In this document: in pieces, positions 1-11,354 of the stretch
Numbering within the stretch: the first letter of the stretch is position 1
How the letters are laid out: the number at the start of each line of letters is the position of its first letter
Assembly (NCBI RefSeq): GCF_000835495.1
Contig: NW_015622541.1
Span: 6,758,001 to 6,822,000 of the forward strand
Length of the DNA: 64,000 nucleotides
Reading direction: 5' to 3'
Source: Cladophialophora immunda
Taxonomy: Eukaryota; Ascomycota; Eurotiomycetes; Chaetothyriales; Herpotrichiellaceae
Translations under genes and position numbers: made by a program
The notes under the pieces: generated by a model
Databases searched by the model: none
What the model saw: only the letters and a program-made list of their open reading frames with translations
What the model was told of the DNA's origin: nothing

Positions 1-557
1 CAGCCAAAAGCTTGAGCTTCACGTCATCAGCAGAAAATCGCGGGCGAAATTTTTGCTCCAAGGTTGCAGCCACCTCGCCATATGGTTCCGACGCGTGCCG
101 CTATCAGTGGTGCCCATTTGAATCCCGCTTCCATCACTGGTCCATCGCGCTGCCTCGGCCTTGCCTTGTCGCCGTCTCCATCGATAACAATGGCTCGCAA
201 CCAAGCAAAAGCACCTGCTCCCTCATCGGGGCTTGCTGAGGCGATCCTTGCCCAGACGCACTACCACGTCACTGGCTACCATCAAGCCTTGCGATAAGCA
301 CTCGCAAGCTTCGAGCTCCGATCCTTGATGTGTGGTCGTGGCATCGCCATCCCGGGCTCCACATATCCACTTGTGCTATTTTTCATATTTCTTCAATATC
401 CGCTCGCAGGGAGTTTCGCTCTGTCAATCCATCTCGTCGGCACCTTCACGACGTCGATTTGGCTTCGCTTTTTGGATACTGAAATCTATCCCCGCAGACA
501 GTGCGTTTCTGGCTTCCTCGAACCGGGAATTTGCGCCTTGCGCACTGCGTCGTTATA
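1..557. other. 5' flank, no supported gene
   Basis: Several short open frames overlap here on both strands, but none resembles a known family and none continues off the window edge with a convincing exon. The last part serves as the promoter and 5' leader of the exporter gene that starts at 558. Confidence 0.5.
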
Positions 558-2224
558 ATGACGGGTGACACGACCCCTCCGTTGGTGCCGTCACCGGACA
601 TGCTGGAAAAGAAGGAAAGTATACAACAAAACACCGACCTCGAGGCGACCATCGACAGAGAGGATCCCCTTGCTCTGCTCTCCAAGATCGAAACCAATTC
701 GGATGCTCATCCGATCCGGTGGCCGCTATGGAAGAAGTGGTATATCGTCTTCGTGTACTGCCTTCTCCAAGTCTTCGTCACCCTAACGTCGACGACGTAC
801 GTCTCGGTTGAATTCTTGATCATGGAGAAGTGGACCAGCAACACACAGGTCGCCACGCTCGGCCAGAGCATGTTCATCGTCGGTACAGCCGTCGGGCCTG
901 CATTCCTTGGTCCTCTATCCGACATTGGAGGGCGGAAATGGGTATACGTGGGCTCAATCCTGGCCTATGCGATTCTCAACATCGGCACCGCTCTGGCCGA
1001 CAACTTCCCAATGTTGGTCATCTTCTGCTTCCTCATCGGATGCGCGGGCTCGGTCGCCTTGTGTAATGTTGCAGGGACCATCGCCGATCTCTTTGGCGAC
1101 CACGATGGGGCGGCGCAGCCTATGGCTCTTTTCGTCCTCTCTGCCAATTTTGGACCGAGTCTGGGCTCGCCGATCGGAGAGTGGATAGGCGAAAATGAGA
1201 GCTTGGGATGGCGCTGGATCTTCTACATCAATATCATCATTGGCGGTGCCTTCGCCTTGGGCCTGTGTTTCATGCCCGAGACCCTACCCCGGATCGTCAT
1301 TGCGAGGGCAGTCAAGAGACGGGGTAGCGTCGATCAGAACGCCCTGGATATCGCAATGGGGTCCAGCAAGCTCTCCGTGATGCGGGAGGTGAAGTTTGTG
1401 GCGACAATGGCGCTGAGGATCATGTTCACCGAGCCCATCGTCATCTCGCTCGGCCTGTGAGTGATTTCACGTCTCGGAGATTAATTTAACTGACTTGTGG
1501 GCTTAGATACAATGGGTTTGCCTATGGTCTGCTATTCCTCTACCTCGATGGCGTCTTCGATGTGTTCGTCTTCGACAACGGGCTCAGTTATATCGGGGCA
1601 TCATTGACCTATCTTAATTTCTGTGTTGGTACGTGATCGCGTTTGAAGGCCTGTGTATCTATTCTAACCCGAGGACAGGTGTCACGGTGACATTTATTTT
1701 CGTCCCCGTTCAGACCTACCTCTTCCGCCGAGACAGGTTGAAGCACGGTCGCCATAGGCCCGAAGCCCGTTTCCTCACATCTCTGGTGAGCGTGTGGCTG
1801 TTCCCGATCAGTCTGTTCTGGTTTGCTTGGACGTGCGATGGTGAGTATCAAGATGCCGGTTTTTCCCATGATCCCTTGAGCCCTAACAAGTCCTGATTTA
1901 GGCTCCGTATCATACTGGTCTCCAGTCGTGGCGGGCGCTGTGCTCGGCTTCTGCGACCCGCTTCTTTGGTTGGCCATGCTCAACTACATCACGGATTCGT
2001 ACCCGAACGTGGCCGCGAGCGCCATCGCAGCTTTCCTTATCCCGAGTTTCCTCATAGCCGCGGGGTGTGCACACGCTGGTGTTGCCATGTTTGCCAACAT
2101 GGACATCAGATGGGCGTTCTCAACACTGGCATTTATCTCGATTGGTTTGGTGGTGTTAGTGTATGTTCTCTTCTTCTTCGGTCCGACGTTGAGAAGGTGG
2201 AGTCCGTTGGCCAGAACGTTTTGA
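558..2224 (+). CDS. MFS exporter, DHA1-type (drug/polyamine:H+ antiporter-like)
   Basis: Predicted plasma-membrane exporter of the major facilitator superfamily. Exons 558-1456, 1507-1628, 1679-1840 and 1902-2224 join in phase to 501 aa. A hydrophilic N-terminus of about 75 residues precedes the first membrane helix. The loop LGPLSDIGGRKWVYV, between helices 2 and 3, is the family's G-x-x-x-D-x-x-G-R-[KR] motif, and the N-terminal half has the layout of fungal DHA1 proteins (Tpo/Flu1/Caf5 group). The C-terminal exons supply the last helices. The start is the ATG at 558, since the open frame upstream of it carries no good context. The substrate is unknown; drug, polyamine or mycotoxin export are all possible. 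It stands alone, with the next gene 1.3 kb away. Confidence 0.85.
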
Positions 2225-3519
2225 ACGAGAGGCGGGCAAGGCAATCACTTAGATAGACGACGTGAGGATATGGGATTGAGGGACTGGTCCAGATTGAACG
2301 ACAAAGCGCGCAGTGTACACAGTTTCGTCAAACTTTTTGAGGTTACCGCTAATACAGTCACCTTTTGAATCAACCCGATCTGGGCCATGCTGTGAGGTAG
2401 AAAATGTTAGTTCCTTACAGCTGAATCAGAAGAAGCTGCAGATACATCACGAGCCTCAGGTGCAGCGGGAGAAAAGCCGAGTCCAGATGTCAGATGCTCT
2501 TGCACCAAACTGATGACATTGGGTTTCGTGTGATCTGGTCAGAGAAGCCAATAGGAGGGCGCCGATGAGGATCTGATATTGGATTACTAGCGTGACCTGT
2601 TTGCGTTTTTCTTTTCTGTCGATGGGTCTGGAGAGATGCTGTGTGGGCAGGGCATGGCACGAGGTGGGTGAGATCCGACAGCGGACCAGGCTGGTCTTTC
2701 TGATACTCGGTAATCGTGGCAGGATTTCTTATCCGATGGTCAGAGCGGTGACGGCAAACGTAAACAGGTCGAATAATGGAAAGCCGCTGGTCGAGATGCT
2801 CCAAGCGCAAGAAGCAAGAAGGGGCGCATCCCAGTCGCGGGAGGAAGAGAGGACAGAGGAGAGAGGAAAAAGAATGTGTCGCAGGCATTGGTCAAGCCCT
2901 GCCAATGCCCAGCCATTTATCTGGGCGGTCGGTGGGCTCCGGGCCAATCAGCGCGCGTCGATAACGTGCAGTCCCTCACAGGCGTGTCCCGACGCAGCCA
3001 GCGACCGCGGTGCACGGTGTTCGGAGAAAGTTCTGCATCTTCTTCTTGATCGTTGCCCATGCGCAGGGCCCTTCGCCAATACGAGCATCCTGCCCAAGGG
3101 GGCCAAAGGGACCACAGCGACCTAATCAGTGCCTAGCACTCATTCATTCTGATTGCTCGTCGCCGCCCGCCGTGCTGGGTCCCGCCCATTTGCATCGCGA
3201 TATGCCTCGCTATCGACCCCGTCTGGCCCAACGCCATCTTGATCAGCGCCTGATCAACGAGAAATTGACTTTGCAGCTCTTGGGCGGAGCTGGCCATGGC
3301 CCGTCGAGTCAGGTTCTGCGCTGCAGCTCCAGCAACGTCGGTATAAAGAGAGAGGGGGAGCTTCGCATTGAGGGTGGTGAAAATGTGCCCAGACGACTGA
3401 CCTCACTCGATTGAGCACGCGACCACAGCACCCCCTCTTCGACTACTCACTCTACCATTCCCTCTCGTCCTCGGTGAACCAAGACTCAAGTCGAGACAAC
3501 CAAGAACCTACTACTCGCA
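2225..3519. other. Intergenic region with promoter of the purine permease
   Basis: About 1.3 kb without a supported gene; the longest open frames show no recognisable family. The right end is the promoter of the permease at 3520, with a TATAAAG box at 3342-3348, some 175 bp before the start codon. Confidence 0.5.
3342..3348 (+). promoter_or_regulatory. TATA box of the NAT permease
   Basis: TATAAAG lies about 175 bp upstream of the ATG at 3520, a plausible core-promoter position given a long pyrimidine-rich leader (3420-3510). Confidence 0.45.
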
Positions 3520-5400
3520 ATGGGCGAAGCAGACCGCATCGGGCCAGACATGACCCCCAAAAAGACCCTCGCCGACCGTGCCAACAGCATTCGCAAGACC
3601 TTCTTCACCAAGCACGGCCTGATTGGCGACTATGACTATGCCTTCCTTTTCCGACCGAATCTCCCTTTTCTCAAGAAGCCTCGTCGCGCATCGCCCTTTT
3701 TCGGCCTCCATGACCCCATGCCCATGGTTCTGGCGCTCCTGCTGGGCTTTCAGCATGCTCTGGCCATGTTGGCTGGTATCATGACGCCGCCCATTATCCT
3801 TTCCGGCCAAGGAGGCGTCAATCTATCCGCCGACTACCAGCAATACCTCGTCAGCACCTCTCTGATTGTGTGTGGGATCCTGTCCTCGATCCAGATCACG
3901 CGGTTTCATATTTGGAGGACACCGTACTTTATTGGCACCGGCTTGATTTCGGTCGTGGGAACATCTTTCGCAATTATTCCCGTTGCCACCGGCGCCTTCA
4001 CGCAGATGTATGCAAACGGCAAGTGTCAACTAGATGCAGACGGAAACCGCCTGCCCTGCCCTGATGCTTATGGCGCCCTCATCGGCACGTGTGCGCTCTG
4101 TGCTTTGGTTGAAATCGCGCTGTCCTTCTTGCCACCCAAGGCGCTACGCAAGATTTTCCCGCCCATTGTCACTGGTCCGACCGTTATCCTCATCGGTGTC
4201 TCCCTGATTGAATCAGGCTTCAACGATTGGGCTGGTGGTTCAGGCCTCTGCGCCGCGCGCCCAGACAGCGGCCCCTTCACCGTCTGCCCTCAAGTGGGAG
4301 CTCCGCATGCTCTCCCATGGGGAAGCGCCGAGTTTATCGGATTGGGCTTCCTGGTGTTCGTGACCATCCTGATCTGCGAGCGTTTTGGCTCTCCGATCAT
4401 GAAATCCACCAGCGTCATCATCGGTCTATTGATGGGCTGCATTGTGGCTGCAGCCTGTGGATACTTTGACGATTCGGGCATCACCGCGGCCCCCGTCGGC
4501 TCCTTCATCTGGGTCAAGACATTCAAGCTCTCGCTCTACGGGCCCATCGTTTTGCCCATCATGGTGGTCTTCATCATCTGCGCCTGCGAAGCCATTGGCG
4601 ATATCACTGCCACTTGCGATGTCTCACGCCTCGAAGTCGAGGGCCGACAATTTGAGTCTCGTATCCAGGGTGGTGTTTTAGCTGATGGTCTTAATGGATG
4701 CCTGGCTGCCTTGATGACTATCACCCCCATGTCAACATTCGCCCAGAACAACGGTGTTATTGCTCTAACCCGCTGCGCAAACCGCAAGGCAGGATACTTC
4801 TGCTGCTGTACGTACAAACTCCCGATTGGCATCGCGACGAGTCACTGACCATTACGCAGTTTTCCTTATCGTGGCTGGTGTGTTTGCCAAATTCTCCGCA
4901 GCACTTGTTGCCATTCCTGCCCCGGTTCTTGGAGGCATGACCACATTCCTGTTCTGCGCAGTGTAAGTCGTCTGCCCTAGCGATGAATATTTATTTGGTA
5001 CTGACATTGGAATGATAGCGCCGTATCTGGAATGGCCATCGTGAACCGTGTCCCCTTCAACCGTCGCACGCGGTTCATCCTCACAGCAGCACTAGCCCTC
5101 GGGTATGGAGCCACTTTGGTTCCCACGTGGTTCAGCTATGTGTTTACCTATAACGGAGACAATCACGCCCTTCGCGGCTTCTACGATGCCATTGTTCTGA
5201 TCTGCGAGACGGGCTTCGCCATCACCGCCCTGGTCTCCATGATCCTCAACCTGACTCTGCCCGAAGAAATTGAGGATCTTCCTGCTGAGGAGGCTACCAA
5301 GGAGATGGAGGATGAAGGTCGATCCGAGGCTACTGGCTCTGTCGATGACGGTGTCCACAAGAAGATCAATGTGGATGCGCCCAGCAAGGAGGTTGTGTAA
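3520..5400 (+). CDS. NAT/NCS2 purine permease (xanthine/urate, UapA/UapC-like)
   Basis: Plasma-membrane H+ symporter of the nucleobase-ascorbate transporter family, expected to take up xanthine and uric acid for use as nitrogen source. Exons 3520-4807, 4860-4962 and 5019-5400 give 590 aa, close to Aspergillus UapA (574) and UapC (580). The NAT signature QNNGVIALTR is intact (4747-4776), with the Gln, Asn and Arg that set purine specificity in UapA. The N-terminal FFGLHDPMPMVLALLLGFQHALAM region with its QH motif is also present. The acidic hydrophilic tail (EEIEDLPAEEATKEMEDEG) resembles the endocytosis-controlling tail of UapA. Whether it is the high-capacity UapA or broad UapC type cannot be told from sequence alone. 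Confidence 0.95.
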
Positions 5401-7654
5401 GATTAATGGTTTGTGCCCAACAGCCAAGACGCATTACCTGGGGTTTAATAGAAGTGAGATTTATAAAAGTGATAACTAGTGTCATACCTGTTTCAAAAAT
5501 GTACATTGCCTCAAATCTGCCTGTCTCGAAGTGTCTCATTGAGCTTGTTCGCCTTTGTTGAGGTTCTCCCCTGCATCATGCTCGTATACCTTGGGATGGT
5601 AGCAAGCCCTGTGCTGAAGAGCTAGCGGTGCATTGAAATCGCCACTATCTCTGCGCAACATGTGGCCTGACTACTCTGATTATCTTGCAGGATTTCATAG
5701 TAGTGAACTGGATAAATTACCTTTGAGGCGTAGATCCGCATGCTTCCGCAGTATAGGATGCCAGATATCGGCTGGTGGTAACTACCTACGTAGCACAAGC
5801 ACAGGAGCAGGAGACGTGCTGGACCAGGTAAAGTCTTTCTCCTAACCGTATGTGTCTACAACTCTTTTGTAATTACTCGGCTTGCCTCGGCTGGGCTCGT
5901 TCCCTTCCCTACCTAAGTATTACCAGTAATCCGGGTTACGGGGCCCCATCAGTCATCAAGAACGACTTTGCCTCTGTTGTGGCACATTCTCGGTTCGATT
6001 CTGGAAGCAACTCTGGTGCTTGGTGCTTCGTGTCAGAGTCTAACCTTGAAGGATGTCCCCTTAAAACTCGTGGTTGAACGGTGGTATTGGTCGCCTGCTG
6101 GAGTGCATGACAAAGAGCTCAAGTCTCCTGCCACTGCAACTACGACACTACCACACCATCAACCCAGACCATGTCAATTTTTGGCGTGCCAACTCGCTCA
6201 GACTTGGATAATCCCCGAAGACGACAAGCTCATTCCAGCCTATTTAGCCCTCTGCTGCCCGATCTGGCATGCATCTTACGCAAGATCGAATATCGTCAAC
6301 CACCTGAGCCGGCACGGCTGGCCACTACGGCCGTCTCTGCATTGCAATCTCAAATCACGGGAGAAGATACGGGATGAGCCGGAACCCGAGCTAGACAAGC
6401 AGCTGTCTCTCCACCGTGGAGACCCGGCGAAAGCATTTCCATCACGACAAAATACCCCGTGGGGGCTGCCCAATGATTAGCCTGATGGGAATTTAGCCGG
6501 AATGCCCAGCTCTCGTCCTCGGGAATGACAGAAGGACAAGGGGCCGGTGCTGATTGATGGGCCAGTGCCGTTTAGCCAGGACAGCTGTCTCTCTCACATG
6601 TGGGAATTGCAACCGCAAATCTGGGGTAAGGAGAGAGGAGTTGGGGCCCATTCTTTCGTTCCTCGTGAGGGAGTCCGCGTCCCCAAGAAACCCGCTGATC
6701 CATGCATCTTCGGCCCGTCGATTGGCTTTGGACATGCAGTGGCTCGTGGGAGAGGTCGAGAGACACAACCTTCACGAGGTCTCTGTCCTTTTGCGACGTC
6801 ATACAACGCCACTCTGCTGCCGTCTTCCGTATTTGCACAGTCTCCCCACGACGGCCAAGGCTGGACCATTCGCCCTTTGCAGTCTGGGGTAGGAAAGTGG
6901 CGGACAGTTGTTCGTATCCACTTGTCGCCACAAGGCTCCAGATTATCAATATATCAATAATGGACCAAAACAATCAATCAAATCTGGCAACCCAAGAAAC
7001 ATCAACAAAGCCACTGGCGGCGTGTAACCCCCCTGTCTCGACCAACGGAGTAAGGAAGGTGTGTGTGTGTGTGTCATGTTAGCGGACTCAGCTATGCCCC
7101 CTGGGAGAACAATTGACAATCTAGCTTCCAGAAGGAGCGCTAGACCCCCAAGCGAACGAATCGAGGATGCCCCCGTCCGCCACCCAGCATCCTGATTATT
7201 ACGCCTTGGACACGAGCCGATTTTTCCTGGTTACTTCTTCTCAGGGCGGTCGAAAGGAGTCCTTCTGGAGGGTCACGGCGCGGCACAATGTGATTCAGCA
7301 CAGACTTTTTGGGTTGCGATGGCACCTCGTGTCGATCCACTCCTGCTATGGCCTATGCCACCTTAGCCGACCAGGCTGATGATGCTCCTTTGGCTGCAAC
7401 AACTGCATGATTCTCCTACCGCAATTCAGCCGGAAGCCTGGCCAAGTCGGCAGATGGCTCAATGGGCTCTTTTGGGGAGGTTCTTGCTCCAAAGGACAAA
7501 AAGAGTGCAACTTCCGGTGATCGACTGCAGTACATATATATATATGGCCATGCACCCGCTGGAATGATAGACTGACTTTGCCACTCCTTCAAGCCCGAGT
7601 GCAACACCCTTGACTACCTCCATCACTCATCCACGGCTTGACCTTACCGCCATC
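5401..7654. other. Intergenic region with promoter of the sugar porter
   Basis: About 2.25 kb with no supported gene. It contains a (GT)8 run at 7059-7074 and an alternating AT run at 7534-7545, about 110 bp before the next start codon, that can serve as TATA element. Open frames of up to 170 codons look random in composition. Long, gene-free upstream DNA is common for regulated fungal sugar transporters. Confidence 0.5.
7534..7545 (+). promoter_or_regulatory. TATA element of the sugar porter
   Basis: A 12-bp alternating A/T run located about 110 bp upstream of the ATG at 7655, the usual spacing for a fungal TATA box plus leader. Confidence 0.45.
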
Positions 7655-9502
7655 ATGGTACCTAAGATCAAGAAGAGCGTCTCGCACGCCGACGAGGTCC
7701 AGATTGCCCAGGCTGAAGCACCGGAGCTCGAAAGAGTCAACTGGCTACAAGATCCCGGCTTGAGGAAGCTTTATTTCTATGCGGCTATCATCTGTGTTGC
7801 TTCTGCGACCACCGGCTACGATGGGTAAGTGTGTCGGGCAAATAAATCGTGGATGTTATCGTCTTGAGACACGGCGACTGACGTCTCATAGCTCCATGTT
7901 GAACAACATCCGTATTCTGGATCAATGGAAGGATTACTTCGACAACCCCCAAGGGTCGAACCTGGGTCTCTTGACCGCGCTGTACAGCATTGGTTCTATT
8001 GCGAGTTTGCCAGTTGTGTAAGTCTATGGCAGTCGTTTCGGTGACACATCAAAGATCGCCTGCTGATGCTGCTGCTCAGACCCTTCGTTGCTGACCACTA
8101 TGGTCGCAAGGCGGCCATCGTCATCGGTTGCGTTCTCATGATCATTGCCGCAGCAGTCCAAGGCGCCTCTCAGAATCTCGCCATGTTCAAGGGTGGCCGG
8201 TTCCTGATGGGTTTCGGAAACAGCATGGCCCAGCTCTCTTCGCCTTTGCTCCTGACCGAACTGTGCCATCCGCAGCACCGGGGTCGCATCACAGCCATCT
8301 ATAACTGCCTGTGGAATCTGGGGTCCATCGTCAACACCTGGCTGTCCTTCGGCACCAAGCACATCCCGAGCGAATGGTCCTGGAGAATCCCGACCATCGT
8401 CCAGGGCGCGCCGTCCATCATCCAGATCATTTTCATCTGGTGGATCCCCGAGTCGCCGCGGTGGCTGATCTCCAAAGACCGGGCGGACGAGGCGCTCTCG
8501 ATCCTGTCGCGGTACCACGCCAACGGCAACGACCTCCACCCGACGGTGCAGTTCGAGTACGCCGAGATCAAGGAGACGCTGCGGCTCGAGTTCATCGCCA
8601 AGAAGTCGTCCAGCTACCTCGACTTCCTCAAGTCGCGCGGCAACCGGTACCGCCTGCTCCTCATCGCCTCGCTGGGCCTCTTCTCGCAGTGGTCCGGCAA
8701 CGGGCTGGTGTCGTACTACGCGACCGACATCTACAACTCGATCGGCATCACCAACTCGGACACCCAGCTGGGGCTCAACGGCGGCCTGGCCATCATGTCG
8801 CTGATCGTCTCGTGCACCTGCGCCCTGCTGTGCGACCGGGTCGGCCGCCGCCCGCTCTTCCTGGCCGCCACCGCGGGCATGCTGGTGTGCTTCACCATCT
8901 GGACCATCTGCTCGGCCATCTACCAGGACAACCACAACAAGGGCGCCGGCCAGGCCGTGGTGGCCTTCATCTGGATCTTCAACTTCTCCTACGCCCTCGC
9001 CTGGTCGGGCTTGCTGGTCGCGTACACGGTGGAGATCCTGCCGTTCAAGATCCGCGCAAAGGGCCTGATGGTCATGAACTTCTGGGTCCAGGTCGCGCTG
9101 GTCATCAACCAGTACGTCAACCCCCTGGGGTTCGACCACCTGAAGCCGAACTGGAAGCTGTATACCATCTACACTGTGAGTTCCCCCCTTGGCATCCCAA
9201 TTCACCCCCTTTCTCCTTTCTCCTTGGGCTCTTTTCTGCCTTCATATAAAATGTATATGCACACATATACTGACAAAACCCCCCAATTTTGCGGGATTTG
9301 ATAGTGCTGGATCGCTCTGGAACTCGTCTTCGTGTACTTCTTGTACGTCGAGACAAAGGGCCCCACGCTCGAGGAGATCGCCAAGATCTTCGACGGCGAG
9401 GACGCCGAGGTCGGCTTCGTCGACATCGAGCCCAAGGCCGTCCTGGCCTCGGGCACCGAGAAGATCGACGCCGCCGTCGTCGAGCACCGCAGTGTCGTCT
9501 GA
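7655..9502 (+). CDS. MFS sugar porter (hexose/lactose-permease-like)
   Basis: Predicted plasma-membrane sugar:H+ symporter of the MFS sugar porter family (Sugar_tr). Exons 7655-7824, 7892-8017, 8080-9175 and 9305-9502 join in phase to 529 aa with 12 expected helices. Family marks are ATTGYDGSMLNN after helix 1, DHYGRKAAIVIG (motif G-R-[KR]), PESPRWLISKDR after helix 6, DRVGRRPLF, and VETKGPTLEEI at the C-terminus. The DGSMLN element resembles the fungal lactose/galactose-permease branch, so a disaccharide or uncommon hexose may be the substrate. Exon 3 is strikingly GC-rich with C/G-ending codons, suggesting high expression. The start ATG at 7655 is chosen because the upstream in-frame extension begins with a non-ATG codon. 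Confidence 0.92.
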
Positions 9503-10526
9503 TCTCGCCATTCGCACATTGACATCATCCTCACCTCCGCTTCACGTCAAGCCAAGTCAAGTAAAGTCGCGTGTCAGGTCATCTCACAATTCAATCCATC
9601 TCTTGCGCGCGCGAAAATGTCGATACGTGCGTGGTCATGGTCGTTGTGTGGTTAGGAGAGTGCGCAAATGCAGGGGCGAAGCTGTAACACCATACTCGGT
9701 CCACGGTGTGGGATGTTCTATGCGATGATGGAAAGGCTTGTGTGATATGATCCATCGCCGTGACTCGGTCGTCTGGCGTCCCGGTGCTACGGAGATGTAT
9801 ACACCCTGCGCGTCAAGACGAGAATATCCAGACGCCCCCAGGCAAGACAAGACAGGTCCTGTACAAGCCAGACCGACGGCATCAGACGAAGAGCGAAGTC
9901 GGGTCGAGCGAGCCGAAGCGTAATGAATAGACTGAAGACTTTAACATCTTCATGAGTTTCTACAGTACCTCTCAACTACCCTAATCATGCGATTCTATCT
10001 CGGCCATAGAGACATGGTGCTGCGTAGGTAGATACCCAGACCAGTGCAAATTGCAGTACCCTAGCCATTCATTGCACTCCGCCCCTACTCCCGCTGAATG
10101 AACGTACGCGCACACAGATAGCAGAAACAACGCCTCCGAATGTCCATTGTCCATTGTCCGTCGGCCGACTCGGCTACCCACCAAGGTATCTAGATCTTAG
10201 GTCCGCTATACGAGGAACTCATCGTACGGCGTATTGCAGTCCCGAGGACAATGTCCATCCGGCGTATACAACCGTGCCCGTGGGTGCGAGTAGTGTCATA
10301 TCCAGCATATCAGCCTGAATTAGCATCGTACTCATGGACGATGGCTCCATCGCGCGGAATAGAGGCTGGCGAGATAGATATGCATAGAGGCGGAGACATG
10401 GATACACAGAGAGAAAGAGATACAGGCAAGGAGCTTGGGCCTTGCATGCATGCATACATACATAAATATGTGAGTTCGTTCGTGGGGGTGAATTTGCTCT
10501 TGCTACGCATTCTTCACCTTGATGAT

Positions 10527-10553
10527 GCGTGCGGCGTGCGGCGTGCGGCGTGC
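10527..10553 (+). repeat. 7-bp tandem repeat, about 3.9 copies
   Basis: Unit GCGTGCG repeated head to tail without error. Confidence 0.85.
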
Positions 10554-11330
10554 TCCTCCGGCATGCACTGCACTGCATCGTGGAAAACCGGGACGAGCGA
10601 TCTGTGTGGAAGCATTGGACGAAGCTGAGCGATCAAGCGACCGGCAGATGCGTAGGCAGTGCAAAAGTACCAACACGATCGGAAGAGCACCTGGACAGCT
10701 CATGGAAGTCAGGACCGACAAGTGTCCGCCGCGGCTGTCCATCGTACTGTGTTGCCACGAAGGAACGCAGCGCCCCGATCTAGACTGGCCCGTTCAACAT
10801 GCATCACGCAGGTGGGAATCGGTAACGTACGCCCCATCCGTCCTGTCAAGATAATACCGGGGATGAGTGTTGGCCTTGCGGGCATTGATGAGGAAGTAAC
10901 CCATACGGCCTCTTGCCGCGGCCCTTTTTTCTCTTCAAAGCATTCGTTTCTTATAGTTAGTTCGCTAGTCGTGCTGGATGGATGGTGGAAAACCGGGGCG
11001 AGAAGTGAGGAAGCAGTGTCGCGCCGTGGGAGACGACCCGCGCGAGAGGTCGTCGAATTTAGCCGGTCGCTGGGGCTGATTGGCTGACCCTCACGCGGAC
11101 GGCTAGGAGCAACAGTGTTGTTTCTTCCTTTCAATAGGCAGAAAGATTGTGCGATGGACGAGGTGAAGGGTGCATATCGAAGAAGGAAAACAGGCAGGTA
11201 GATAGGGAAAAGAGACGGTGCGTTTCCTTGTTTTCGCGTTCAAGCTCGGCTTTTGGTTCGGCTTTTCGATCGGCGTTGTTAAGCGGCAAAGGGCATGAAG
11301 TTCCAACCAAAGTGCACGGGTTGGAGTAGC

Positions 11331-11354
11331 GTGGAGGTGGAGGTGGAGGTGGAG
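11331..11354 (+). repeat. 6-bp tandem repeat, 4 perfect copies
   Basis: Four exact copies of GTGGAG in a non-coding region. Confidence 0.9.

Noticed and set aside
8024..9205. 393-codon open frame antisense to the sugar porter
   Set aside because: Shadow of the strongly GC3-biased exon on the other strand; composition is Asp/Arg/Val/Glu-rich without any domain.
8311..9249. 312-codon frame overlapping the sugar porter on the same strand
   Set aside because: His/Arg/Pro-rich translation in a shifted frame of a gene whose splicing and family match are clear.
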